From PRO6 sp049646625 (GTDB lineage: Bacteria > Pseudomonadota > Alphaproteobacteria > Rhizobiales > Xanthobacteraceae): a DNA stretch of 13,666 nucleotides. A program made the position numbers and the translations under genes. Of the stretch, positions 6,719 to 13,012 are shown in pieces. Within the stretch, counting starts at the first letter, position 1. Each line of letters opens with the position of its first letter. Below the pieces are notes generated by a model, which was given only the letters and a program-made list of their open reading frames with translations, was not told the origin of the DNA and searched no databases. The stretch is from positions 1-13,666 of the forward strand of contig JBARWE010000284.1 of the NCBI GenBank assembly GCA_049646625.1, written 5' to 3'.

Positions 6719-8184
6719 TGCAGCTTGTCTCCAAGCAGGAATTGCAGCGCACGGTCGAGGCGGATGTGGGGCAGCGTCGGCACGCCGCTGGCGGTCTGCT
6801 CGACCGCCGGTGGGCGAAAGCGCAGGAAACGGAAATCGGCGGCCTCCGAGCTTGCGTCGGTGAGGCCGCGAAAGCCGGCCTCGCCCTTCAGCATGGCGTC
6901 GATATCGTCGGGCAGGTCGCCGGGGAAGGTCGCGACCTCGGTGTCGCCGTCGAACGCCTCGCCGCCGGCGTGTTCGCCCTTCTCCGGCACGCCGAGAATG
7001 GCCGGCAGCGTCTCGGGTCCACGCTTGACGCGCGCCTCGCGGGTGGCGCGCACGGCGGCCAGCGCCACCACGTCGACGCCGGCGCCACTGTCGCCGGCAC
7101 GCGATGTGGCGCGCTCGACCATGCGCTTGAGGATCGCTTCGAGCCGGTCGTGATTGACGTGGTGCAGGTGGTCGGCCTTGGTCGCGGCGAACAGGATGCG
7201 GTCGATGCGCGGGCGAAACAGCGACGACAGAAGCGTCGAGCGCCCGACGCGGAAGCAGTCGAGAATGCCGGCCAGCGCCGCTTCGAGGTCGCGCAGCGCA
7301 TCGGGGCCGGCATTGAAGGCGGCGAGCGCATCGACCAGCACGATCTGGCGGTCGAGCCGGCTGAAATGGTCGCGGAAGAACGGCCGCACCACGGCGCTGC
7401 GATAGGCGTCGTAGCGCCGGCGCATCATCGCCCACAGCGAACCGGACGGCACGCTCTCGCCATCCGGTAGATCGAGCGGCGCAAACGTCAGCGCCGGCGA
7501 GCCGGCGAGACTGCCCGGCATCAGAAAGCGCCCCGGCGGCAGCAGGCTCATGGCGTAGCGCTCATTGCGGCAGGCGCGCAGGTAATCGGTGAACAGGCCG
7601 GCGGCCTGCCGTGTCGCCGCCTCGTCCTCGCGCCCGAGCGGGTCGAGGGTGGCGAGGTGCGCATGCCAGTCGCGCGCCAGCCGGTCGCGCGGCGAGGTGC
7701 GCGACAGCGCCAGGCTTTCCCTCGCCCATTCCTCGTAAGGCTTCGACAACAGCGGCAGATCGAGCAGCCACTCGCCGGGATAGTCGACGAGATCGAGCGT
7801 CAGTTGCCGCGTCGCGCCGTTGTGGCGCTGATAGTCGATGACGAGCCGCAATTCGCTGATGTCGGTGGTCGATTGCGGCCAGCGCCGGTCCTCGGTCAGT
7901 GCCGCGATGTAGCTCTCATAGGCAAAGCGCGGCACCGCATCATCGGGCTGCGGCGCCAGTTGCGCACCGGCGATGCGGCCGGTCGCCAGCGCCTCGAACA
8001 CCGGAAAGCGTCCGCCGCGCAGCAGGGCGTGGATCAGCGCGGTGATGAACACGGTCTTGCCGGCGCGCGACAGTCCGGTGACGCCGAGCCGCACGGTCGG
8101 GCTGAACAGACCTTCGCCGTAGTCGATCAAGGCGCGCGCCGAGACGCGGGCCTCCTCGATGAGGTCGGAAAAAGGAGAGGCCAT
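6715..8184 (-). CDS. ycjX: YcjX-like P-loop protein (DUF463)
   Basis: Predicted P-loop NTPase of the YcjX family, linked with YcjF to envelope stress in enterobacteria. With the start at 8184 it has 489 residues, as in the family. Walker A G37-L-S-R-A-G-K-T44 is intact; the DLVDYPGEWLLDLPLL segment carries a G3-like D-x-P-G, and FAATKADHLHH carries a G4-like TKAD. The start M-A-S-P-F-S-D-L matches where the family begins. A longer frame to a TTG at 8280 is open but reads through the intergenic dyad and is less likely. The Shine-Dalgarno before 8184 is poor (AAGGA lies about 15 bases away), which lowers certainty of the exact start. The psp genes are not visible here. The stop overlaps the ycjF start by 4 bases. 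Confidence 0.92.
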   Translation of the reverse strand: MASPFSDLIEEARVSARALIDYGEGLFSPTVRLGVTGLSRAGKTVFITALIHALLRGGRFPVFEALATGRIAGAQLAPQPDDAVPRFAYESYIAALTEDRRWPQSTTDISELRLVIDYQRHNGATRQLTLDLVDYPGEWLLDLPLLSKPYEEWARESLALSRTSPRDRLARDWHAHLATLDPLGREDEAATRQAAGLFTDYLRACRNERYAMSLLPPGRFLMPGSLAGSPALTFAPLDLPDGESVPSGSLWAMMRRRYDAYRSAVVRPFFRDHFSRLDRQIVLVDALAAFNAGPDALRDLEAALAGILDCFRVGRSTLLSSLFRPRIDRILFAATKADHLHHVNHDRLEAILKRMVERATSRAGDSGAGVDVVALAAVRATREARVKRGPETLPAILGVPEKGEHAGGEAFDGDTEVATFPGDLPDDIDAMLKGEAGFRGLTDASSEAADFRFLRFRPPAVEQTASGVPTLPHIRLDRALQFLLGDKLQ

Positions 8185-8337
8185 CGCGGGGGTCAGAAAT
8201 CCTTGAGAGGTTGCCGGCCAGCGGTAAAAATGAACCGGATCGAGGCCCCGCGACAACAAATTGTCGTAACGCCCTTGCAAAACTGGCGACGAGGCGCGCG
8301 GAAATCAAGCATCGCGGAGTTTTACGAGAACCGGGTC
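8185..8337. promoter_or_regulatory. Divergent ycjX / hlyIII intergenic region with dyad
   Basis: These 153 bases separate two divergent start codons, so both promoters should be here. The notable element is CGACAA (8251-8256), CAAA, TTGTCG (8261-8266), a perfect 6-base inverted repeat in a locally AT-richer patch, located about 67 bases before ycjX and 71 bases before hlyIII. Its central position would suit a regulator acting on both genes. No convincing -35/-10 pair was identified on either strand. Confidence 0.4.
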
Positions 8338-9033
8338 ATGACGATTTTCAGGCTGAAACAGCTTGCAAGCCACCCGCGTGAGGCGATCGCCGGCGCCATC
8401 CGCTGGAACTACGATCGGGCCGAGCGGATCGCCGATGGCATCATCCATGGTGTCGGCCTCGGCTGCGGGCTGGTGGCGGCGACCGCGCTCGTCACGCTGG
8501 CCGGCGTCTATGCCTCGCCGTCCGCCCTGGTCACGGTCTCGATCTATGTCGCCGGCCTGCTGGCCATGCTCGGGCTGTCGGCGGCCTATAATCTGTGGCC
8601 GGTGTCGCCGGTCAAATGGCGGCTGCGGCGGTTCGACCACTCGGCGATCTACCTGCTGATCGCGGCGACCTATACCCCGTTCGTGGCGCAGATCGCGGAA
8701 AACGGCCTCGCGGTCGCACTGCTGGTCGGCATCTGGGGCCTTGCCGCTGTCGGCATCGTGCTCAAACTCGTCTGTCCGGGGCGTTTCGACCGGCTCTCGG
8801 TCGGCCTCTATCTGATGATGGGGTGGAGCGGCGTGATGATCTACGACAAGGTGGTGGCGGCGCTGCCGGCCTCGACGCTGTGGTTCATCGCCAGCGGTGG
8901 CGTGCTCTATACGCTCGGCGTGATCTTTCACGTCTGGCAGCGGCTGCGTTTCCAGAACGCGATCTGGCATGGCTTTGTGCTGTGCGGCGCGGCGTGCCAC
9001 TATACGGCAGTGCTGGACCTGGTTTTAGCGTAG
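8338..9033 (+). CDS. Hemolysin III / PAQR-family membrane protein
   Basis: Seven-helix integral membrane protein of the hemolysin III (YqfA/TrhA, PAQR) family. The family name comes from a haemolytic clone; members have been linked to membrane-lipid homeostasis, and the related eukaryotic PAQR receptors bind zinc. It has 231 residues, about normal. Family landmarks are D33-G-I-I-H-G near the first helix, S81-A-A-Y-N-L-W-P, R98-F-D100-H-S-A-I-Y, A-T-Y-T-P-F115, and W210-H-G-F-V-L near the last helix. Two positions that usually carry His (S-x3-H and the first His of H-x3-H) are Asn here (N85 and N207), while D100 and H211 are kept. The ATG at 8338 has only a weak ribosome site upstream. The frame runs open much further upstream, antisense to ycjX; that is a shadow. 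The SDR gene follows by 15 bases. Confidence 0.92.
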   Translation: MTIFRLKQLASHPREAIAGAIRWNYDRAERIADGIIHGVGLGCGLVAATALVTLAGVYASPSALVTVSIYVAGLLAMLGLSAAYNLWPVSPVKWRLRRFDHSAIYLLIAATYTPFVAQIAENGLAVALLVGIWGLAAVGIVLKLVCPGRFDRLSVGLYLMMGWSGVMIYDKVVAALPASTLWFIASGGVLYTLGVIFHVWQRLRFQNAIWHGFVLCGAACHYTAVLDLVLA

Positions 9034-9048
9034 CAAAGGAACTGTAAC

Positions 9049-9834
9049 ATGGACGTCGCGGGCAAGGTCGTCGTCGTCACCGGCGGCGCCAACGGCATCG
9101 GCCGGGCGCTGTGCGAGGCGTTTCATCGCGCCGGCGCTGCCAGGGTGGTGGTGGCCGATCTCGACGGCGACGGGGCTGCCAAGGTGGCGGCTGGCATCGA
9201 TGGCGTGGCGTTCGCCTGCGACGTCAGCCGTGAGGCCGACATCGCCCGCGTGATCGAGGAGACCGAACGGGCGCACGGCCCGATCGCACTGTTCTGCTCC
9301 AATGCCGGCATCGGCGGCGGCTTCGATCCCGTGATGGAGAACGCCGGCGGCGCGCCGGATGCGGCATGGGCCAAAAGCTGGGCGATCCACGTCATGGCCC
9401 ACGTTTATGCCGCGCGCCATCTGGTGCCGCGCATGAAGGCGCGCGGTGGCGGCTATTTCCTCAACACCATCTCGGCGGCGGGGCTGCTGTCGCAGGTCGG
9501 CAGCGCGGTCTATGCCACCACCAAGCACGCCGCGGTCGGTTTTGCCGAAAGCCTTGCGATCGCCCACCGTGCCCACGGCATCAAGGTGTCGATCCTGTGC
9601 CCGCAGGGTGTCGTCACCGATATGCTGCGCAGCCTGCCGAAGGGGCCGCAATCCGGCGACGGCGATCTCTTACCCGAACAGGTCGCGCAGGATGCGCTTG
9701 AGGGCATCGCGCAGGAGCGGTTTCTGATTCTGCCGCATTCCCAGGTGCTCGGCTACATGCGCCGCAAGACCGAGGACTATGACCGCTGGATCGGCGGCAT
9801 GGCCAAGCTGCAGGCGAAACTGCGCGAGGGGTAG
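9049..9834 (+). CDS. Short-chain dehydrogenase/reductase (classical SDR)
   Basis: Soluble NAD(P)-dependent oxidoreductase with a Rossmann fold. It has 261 residues, the classical SDR size. Visible features are T11-G-G-A-N-G-I-G18 (cofactor loop), D37 at the end of strand 2 (suggests NAD(H) preference), D58-V, N85-A-G87, catalytic S142, Y155 and K159 (Y-x3-K), and the P-Q-G segment after strand 6. The Asn that completes the usual N-S-Y-K tetrad is replaced by His114 within W-A-I-H-V-M-A-H-V-Y, where relatives I recall read V-N-V-M-A-H. AAAGGA at 9035-9040, 8 bases before the ATG, is a good ribosome site, and the 15-base distance to hlyIII implies one transcript. Substrate unknown. Confidence 0.93.
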   Translation: MDVAGKVVVVTGGANGIGRALCEAFHRAGAARVVVADLDGDGAAKVAAGIDGVAFACDVSREADIARVIEETERAHGPIALFCSNAGIGGGFDPVMENAGGAPDAAWAKSWAIHVMAHVYAARHLVPRMKARGGGYFLNTISAAGLLSQVGSAVYATTKHAAVGFAESLAIAHRAHGIKVSILCPQGVVTDMLRSLPKGPQSGDGDLLPEQVAQDALEGIAQERFLILPHSQVLGYMRRKTEDYDRWIGGMAKLQAKLREG

Positions 9835-9879
9835 CGCGGCAACCGATCATAGCCTCCCGGCCATCCACCCCCACCCTTC

Positions 9880-9903
9880 CCCTCCCCCGCAAGCGGGGGA
9901 GGG
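9880..9903. repeat. Strong GC palindrome, dispersed-repeat type, possible terminator
   Basis: CCCTCCCCCGC (9880-9890) and GCGGGGGAGGG (9893-9903) form a perfect 11-base inverted repeat around AA. Flanking CCC/GGG runs (9868-9879 and 9909-9917) allow an imperfect extension. It lies 45 bases after the SDR stop in a convergent gap. It resembles short palindromic intergenic repeats common in Rhizobiales genomes. It could end SDR transcription, but no T-tract follows. Confidence 0.7.
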
Positions 9904-9931
9904 ATAAAGGGAGGGGGCTGTAAAGGCGTGG

Positions 9932-9956
9932 ATGCCCGCGAACCAAGTGCGGGCAT
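9932..9956. repeat. Second intergenic palindrome (GGATGCCCG-type)
   Basis: ATGCCCGC (9932-9939) and GCGGGCAT (9949-9956) are perfect 8-base arms around a 9-base loop, with GTGG before and GACGG after. The pattern is like the widespread palindromic repeat of Rhodopseudomonas/Bradyrhizobium-type genomes, in which a GGATGCCCG arm faces a CGGGCATGACG arm. Together with the preceding palindrome it fills most of the 182-base gap between the convergent SDR and VOC genes; nothing else is seen there. Confidence 0.65.
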
Positions 9957-10016
9957 GACGGTGACGATGGTCGATGCGTGTGCTCCCGTTCAACGAGAGC
10001 AGATCATGCTTCAGTT

Positions 10017-10496
10017 TCAGCCGCGCCGGGCCGCCTCGATCTTGGCGACGTCGATCTTCTTCATGTCCATCATCGCCTCGAACGCGCGTTTGGCCTCGTT
10101 ACCGCCGACCGCCATCGCCTCGGTCAGGACGCGCGGCGTGATCTGCCAGGAGATGCCCCACTTGTCCTTGCACCAGCCGCAGGCGCTTTCCTGCCCGCCA
10201 TTGCCGACGATGGCGTTCCAGTAGCGGTCGGTCTCCTCTTGATCGTCGGTGGCGATCTGGAACGAGAAGGCTTCGTTGTGCTGGAACACAGGCCCGCCGT
10301 TGAGGCCGAGGCAGGGGATGCCGAAGACCGTGAACTCGACCGTCAGCACGTCGCCCGCCTTGCCGGACGGGTAGTCGCTCGGCGCGCGGTGGACGGCGCC
10401 CACTTTGCTGTCGGGAAAGGTCTCGGCGTAGAAGCGGGCCGCGGCCTCGGCGTCCTTGTCGTACCACAGACAGATGGTGTTCTTGGTAACTGCCAT
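10017..10496 (-). CDS. PhnB-like VOC-fold protein
   Basis: Small protein of the PhnB/YjdN-like group (PF06983, often labelled 3-demethylubiquinone-9 3-methyltransferase-like) in the vicinal-oxygen-chelate/glyoxalase fold superfamily. The methyltransferase label is historical and not supported as a function. It has 159 residues. Typical features run in order: N6-T-I-C-L-W-Y-D, A-A-R-F-Y-A-E-T-F-P-D-S-K-V, the G-I-P-C-L-G-L-N-G-G-P strand, H-N-E-A-F-S-F-Q-I, the CGWCKDKWGISWQITP segment, and a C-terminal A-F-E-A-M-M-D-M-K-K-I-D helix. The ATG at 10496 has an AGGGA-type site 9 bases upstream; longer in-frame extension lacks family similarity. It lies 83 bases after bisC on the same strand, so read-through from bisC is possible. 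Cytoplasmic, with unknown substrate. Confidence 0.9.
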   Translation of the reverse strand: MAVTKNTICLWYDKDAEAAARFYAETFPDSKVGAVHRAPSDYPSGKAGDVLTVEFTVFGIPCLGLNGGPVFQHNEAFSFQIATDDQEETDRYWNAIVGNGGQESACGWCKDKWGISWQITPRVLTEAMAVGGNEAKRAFEAMMDMKKIDVAKIEAARRG

Positions 10497-10579
10497 CGTT
10501 TCAGTCCCTTTGCTTCCGCCAGCACGGGCAAGACGACAGCAGAACGGTCCGGCAGTTTTATGACTACGGAGGCAAACGC

Positions 10580-12913
10580 TCACGCCACCGCGCGCTTCGG
10601 CGGCGGCGGGGCGGCGGCGTCCTCCGGCGGGTCGAACGCCTGGATCGGCGGCAGGTTGCCGGTGAAGCGCTCGACTTCAACCACGGTGAGCTGTCCACTG
10701 CATCCTTGCGCCAGGCTTGAGGTGCCAACATCGCGCGTCAGCACGTTCGGGTTGCCGTGGACGCACAGCGGCTTGTCCTCCTTCGGGTCCTCCGGGTCGT
10801 ACCAGGCCCCGGTCGGCAACTGCACCACGCCCGGCCGCACATCGTCGCTGAGCCGCGCCGCGGCAAGGCAGGCGCCGCGCTCGTTCGACACTTTCACGAT
10901 GTCGCCGTCCTCGATGCCGCGCGGGCCGGCGTCCTGCGGATTGATGCGCATCACCTCGCGGCCGCGATGCTTCATCTCGGTTGAGTAGGTGCCGAAGTCG
11001 AACTGGCTGTGCAGGCGGCTCGCCGGCTGGTTGGCGACCAGTTGCAGCGGTGCGCGCTCGCTGACCACGTCGGTCGGGGGTATCCATGCCGGATGGCCGA
11101 GGCAGTCGGCATACCCGAAGCTCGCGATACGCTCGGAGAAGATTTCGACCTTGCCGCTCGGCGTCGGCAGCGGTTGGCCATCCGGGTCGTCGCGGAAGGC
11201 GCGCAGCGGGCCGCCATCGTGCGGACGCTGCGGCAGGGTCAGTTCGCCGCGCTCCCAGAAGGTGTCGAAGTCCGGTGCTTCCAGCCCGAGCGCGGTCAGC
11301 GCGTCTTGTGTCGTCGCGTAGAGATGGCGCAGCCACTCTCCGACGCTGCGCCCCTCCGTGAAGGCTTCGCCGTGGCCGAGCCGCTCGGACAGTGCCGCGA
11401 AGATGGCGTAGTCGTCGCGTGCCTCGCCGTAAGGTTCGGCCATCTTGTGCATGGCGATCATCAGGGGATCGATCTGTGTGCCGCCGATGTCGTCGCGTTC
11501 CAGCGTCATAGTGACGGGCAGCACGATGTCGGCGTGGCGCGCGGTCGCCGTCCAGCCGATCTCGTGCACCACGAAGGTCTCGACGGCGGCCACCGCCTGG
11601 CGCAGCCGGTTGAGGTCCTGGTGATGGTGGAACGGGTTGCCGCCGGCCCAGTACACCAGCCGGATATCGGGATAGGTCAGTGTCTCGCCGTCATAGTCGA
11701 ACGGCGCGCCGGGGTTGAGCAGCATGTCGGCGACGCGCGCCACCGGGATGAATTCCTTCACCGGGTTTCGCCCTTGCGGGAAAGCGGCGATCGGCACCGC
11801 GTTGAAGCGGCGGCCGTAATTGGCGATGGCGCCGAGCGCGTAGTTGAAGCCGCCGCCCGGCAGGCCGAGCTGGCCGAGCAGCGCCGCCAGCACCGTCGCC
11901 ATCCACACCGGCTGCTCGCCGTGTTCGGCGCGCTGCAAGGAATGCGAAACGACCACCAGCACGCGCTTGCCCGGCAACAGGCTTGCTTGCCGCACGATCT
12001 CGCTGGCCTTGATGCCGCTGATCTCCGCCGCCCAGGCGGCGTCCTTGGCCACGCCGTCGCTGCGGCCCATCAGATAGTCCTCAAATTTGTCCCAGCCGAC
12101 GCAATAGTGCGCGAGGAAGGCGCGGTCATGCCAGCCGTTGATCACGAGCGTATGGGCAATGCCGAGCATCAGGGCGGTGTCGGTGCCCGGCCGTAGTGCC
12201 AGCCACTCCGCCGCGATCTCCGGCGGCAGGTCGTCGCGGATCGGGCTGATAAGGACGAAGCGGCCGCCGCGCGCATGAACGGCGCGCATGTGGTCTCGCT
12301 CGGTGTGGCGGCTGATGCCGCCGGAGGCGACCGAGGAATTTTTCAGCGCCATGCCGCCGAAGGCCAGCACTACGTCGGTATGGGTTTCGATGTCGTCCCA
12401 GCCGACGTTGCGGCGCGACATATCATCGTAGCGCCCGAGGATATGCGGCAGGATCACCGAGGCCGCGCCCGACGAGTAGGTGTTGACCGAGCGGATGTAG
12501 CCGCCGAGCGCGATGTTGAGGAAACGGTGCATCTGGCTCTGGGCGTGATGGAAGCGGCCGGCGCTGGCCCAGCCGTAGGAGCCGCCGTAGATCGCGCGCG
12601 GGCCGTGGGCGTCGCCGACGCGCTTCAGTTCCGCCGCGAGCCGGTCGAGCGCCTCGTCCCACGGCACGGCGACGAACTCGTCGCGGCCGCGCCGCGCATC
12701 CTTGCCGGGGCCGTCTTCGAGCCAGCCGCGGCGGATCATCGGCCGCGCCACGCGCGCCTTGTGGCGCACCGCGCCGGCAAAGTTCTGAATGATGCGGTTG
12801 GGGTGCGGGTCGTCCGGGTGCGGCGTGATGATCAGCTTGTCGTCGGCCCAGTGGCCGGAGAAAGCGCCGTAGTGCGAACTGTGCGAGCGAGCGGTTTTCG
12901 TGACGTCTGCCAT
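10580..12913 (-). CDS. bisC: BisC-type molybdopterin oxidoreductase (S/N-oxide reductase)
   Basis: Member of the DMSO-reductase family closest in pattern to E. coli BisC (biotin sulfoxide reductase), which binds a bis-MGD molybdenum cofactor and reduces S- or N-oxides. It has 777 residues. There is no N-terminal Cys cluster for a 4Fe-4S centre and no twin-arginine signal, so a cytoplasmic location is expected. S147 in N-T-Y-S-S-G-A-A matches the serine molybdenum ligand. Y113 and W115 in G-G-S-Y-G-W match the Tyr/Trp pair of DMSO reductase, the Tyr being absent from TorA, which favours S-oxides. Cofactor-binding segments include W-A-G-G-N-P-F-H-H-H-Q-D, and the C-terminal molydop-binding domain contains R-L-H-S-Q. 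The ATG at 12913 is chosen because AGGA is 9 bases before it; the ATG at 12922 directly abuts AGGA. The exact substrate is unproven, and no redox partner is nearby. Confidence 0.92.
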   Translation of the reverse strand: MADVTKTARSHSSHYGAFSGHWADDKLIITPHPDDPHPNRIIQNFAGAVRHKARVARPMIRRGWLEDGPGKDARRGRDEFVAVPWDEALDRLAAELKRVGDAHGPRAIYGGSYGWASAGRFHHAQSQMHRFLNIALGGYIRSVNTYSSGAASVILPHILGRYDDMSRRNVGWDDIETHTDVVLAFGGMALKNSSVASGGISRHTERDHMRAVHARGGRFVLISPIRDDLPPEIAAEWLALRPGTDTALMLGIAHTLVINGWHDRAFLAHYCVGWDKFEDYLMGRSDGVAKDAAWAAEISGIKASEIVRQASLLPGKRVLVVVSHSLQRAEHGEQPVWMATVLAALLGQLGLPGGGFNYALGAIANYGRRFNAVPIAAFPQGRNPVKEFIPVARVADMLLNPGAPFDYDGETLTYPDIRLVYWAGGNPFHHHQDLNRLRQAVAAVETFVVHEIGWTATARHADIVLPVTMTLERDDIGGTQIDPLMIAMHKMAEPYGEARDDYAIFAALSERLGHGEAFTEGRSVGEWLRHLYATTQDALTALGLEAPDFDTFWERGELTLPQRPHDGGPLRAFRDDPDGQPLPTPSGKVEIFSERIASFGYADCLGHPAWIPPTDVVSERAPLQLVANQPASRLHSQFDFGTYSTEMKHRGREVMRINPQDAGPRGIEDGDIVKVSNERGACLAAARLSDDVRPGVVQLPTGAWYDPEDPKEDKPLCVHGNPNVLTRDVGTSSLAQGCSGQLTVVEVERFTGNLPPIQAFDPPEDAAAPPPPKRAVA

Positions 12914-12938
12914 GCCTGCCATTCCTGCGAATGCGCAT

Positions 12939-12964
12939 CCGGTTCCCGCGCGCAGCGGGACCGG
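12939..12964 (-). repeat. Hairpin between maoC-like gene and bisC
   Basis: CCGGT-T-CCCGC (12939-12949) pairs with GCGGGACCGG (12955-12964): 10 base pairs with one bulged T and a 5-base loop. It sits in the 99-base gap, 25 bases upstream of the bisC start. It could be an mRNA processing site or partial terminator, or another dispersed palindrome. No T-tract accompanies it. Confidence 0.45.
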
Positions 12965-13012
12965 GGCCTTCCGTCATAGAGCATCGGCACGGCCAAATCC
13001 ACGGCCTGACGC

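Noticed and set aside
5867..7153. 428-codon open frame on the plus strand across ycjF/ycjX
   Set aside because: It lies antisense to two well-supported genes and is low-complexity (His/Arg/Ala/Gly/Gln-rich); it is a third-position GC artefact with no recognisable domain.
6719..7435. Long upstream extension of the ycjF frame through ycjX
   Set aside because: The extension is Arg/Ala-rich noise; the ATGA junction with a GGAG site fixes the start at 6718.
7657..8337. Upstream extension of the hemolysin III frame
   Set aside because: It is antisense to ycjX and lacks family similarity; the protein family begins near the ATG at 8338.
11009..12196. 395-codon open frame on the plus strand inside bisC
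   Set aside because: Antisense shadow of a clear molybdoenzyme; composition is typical of GC-rich non-coding frames.
12914..12922. ATG at 12922 as the bisC start
   Set aside because: The only AGGA site directly abuts this ATG, whereas it lies 9 bases before the ATG at 12913, a normal spacing.
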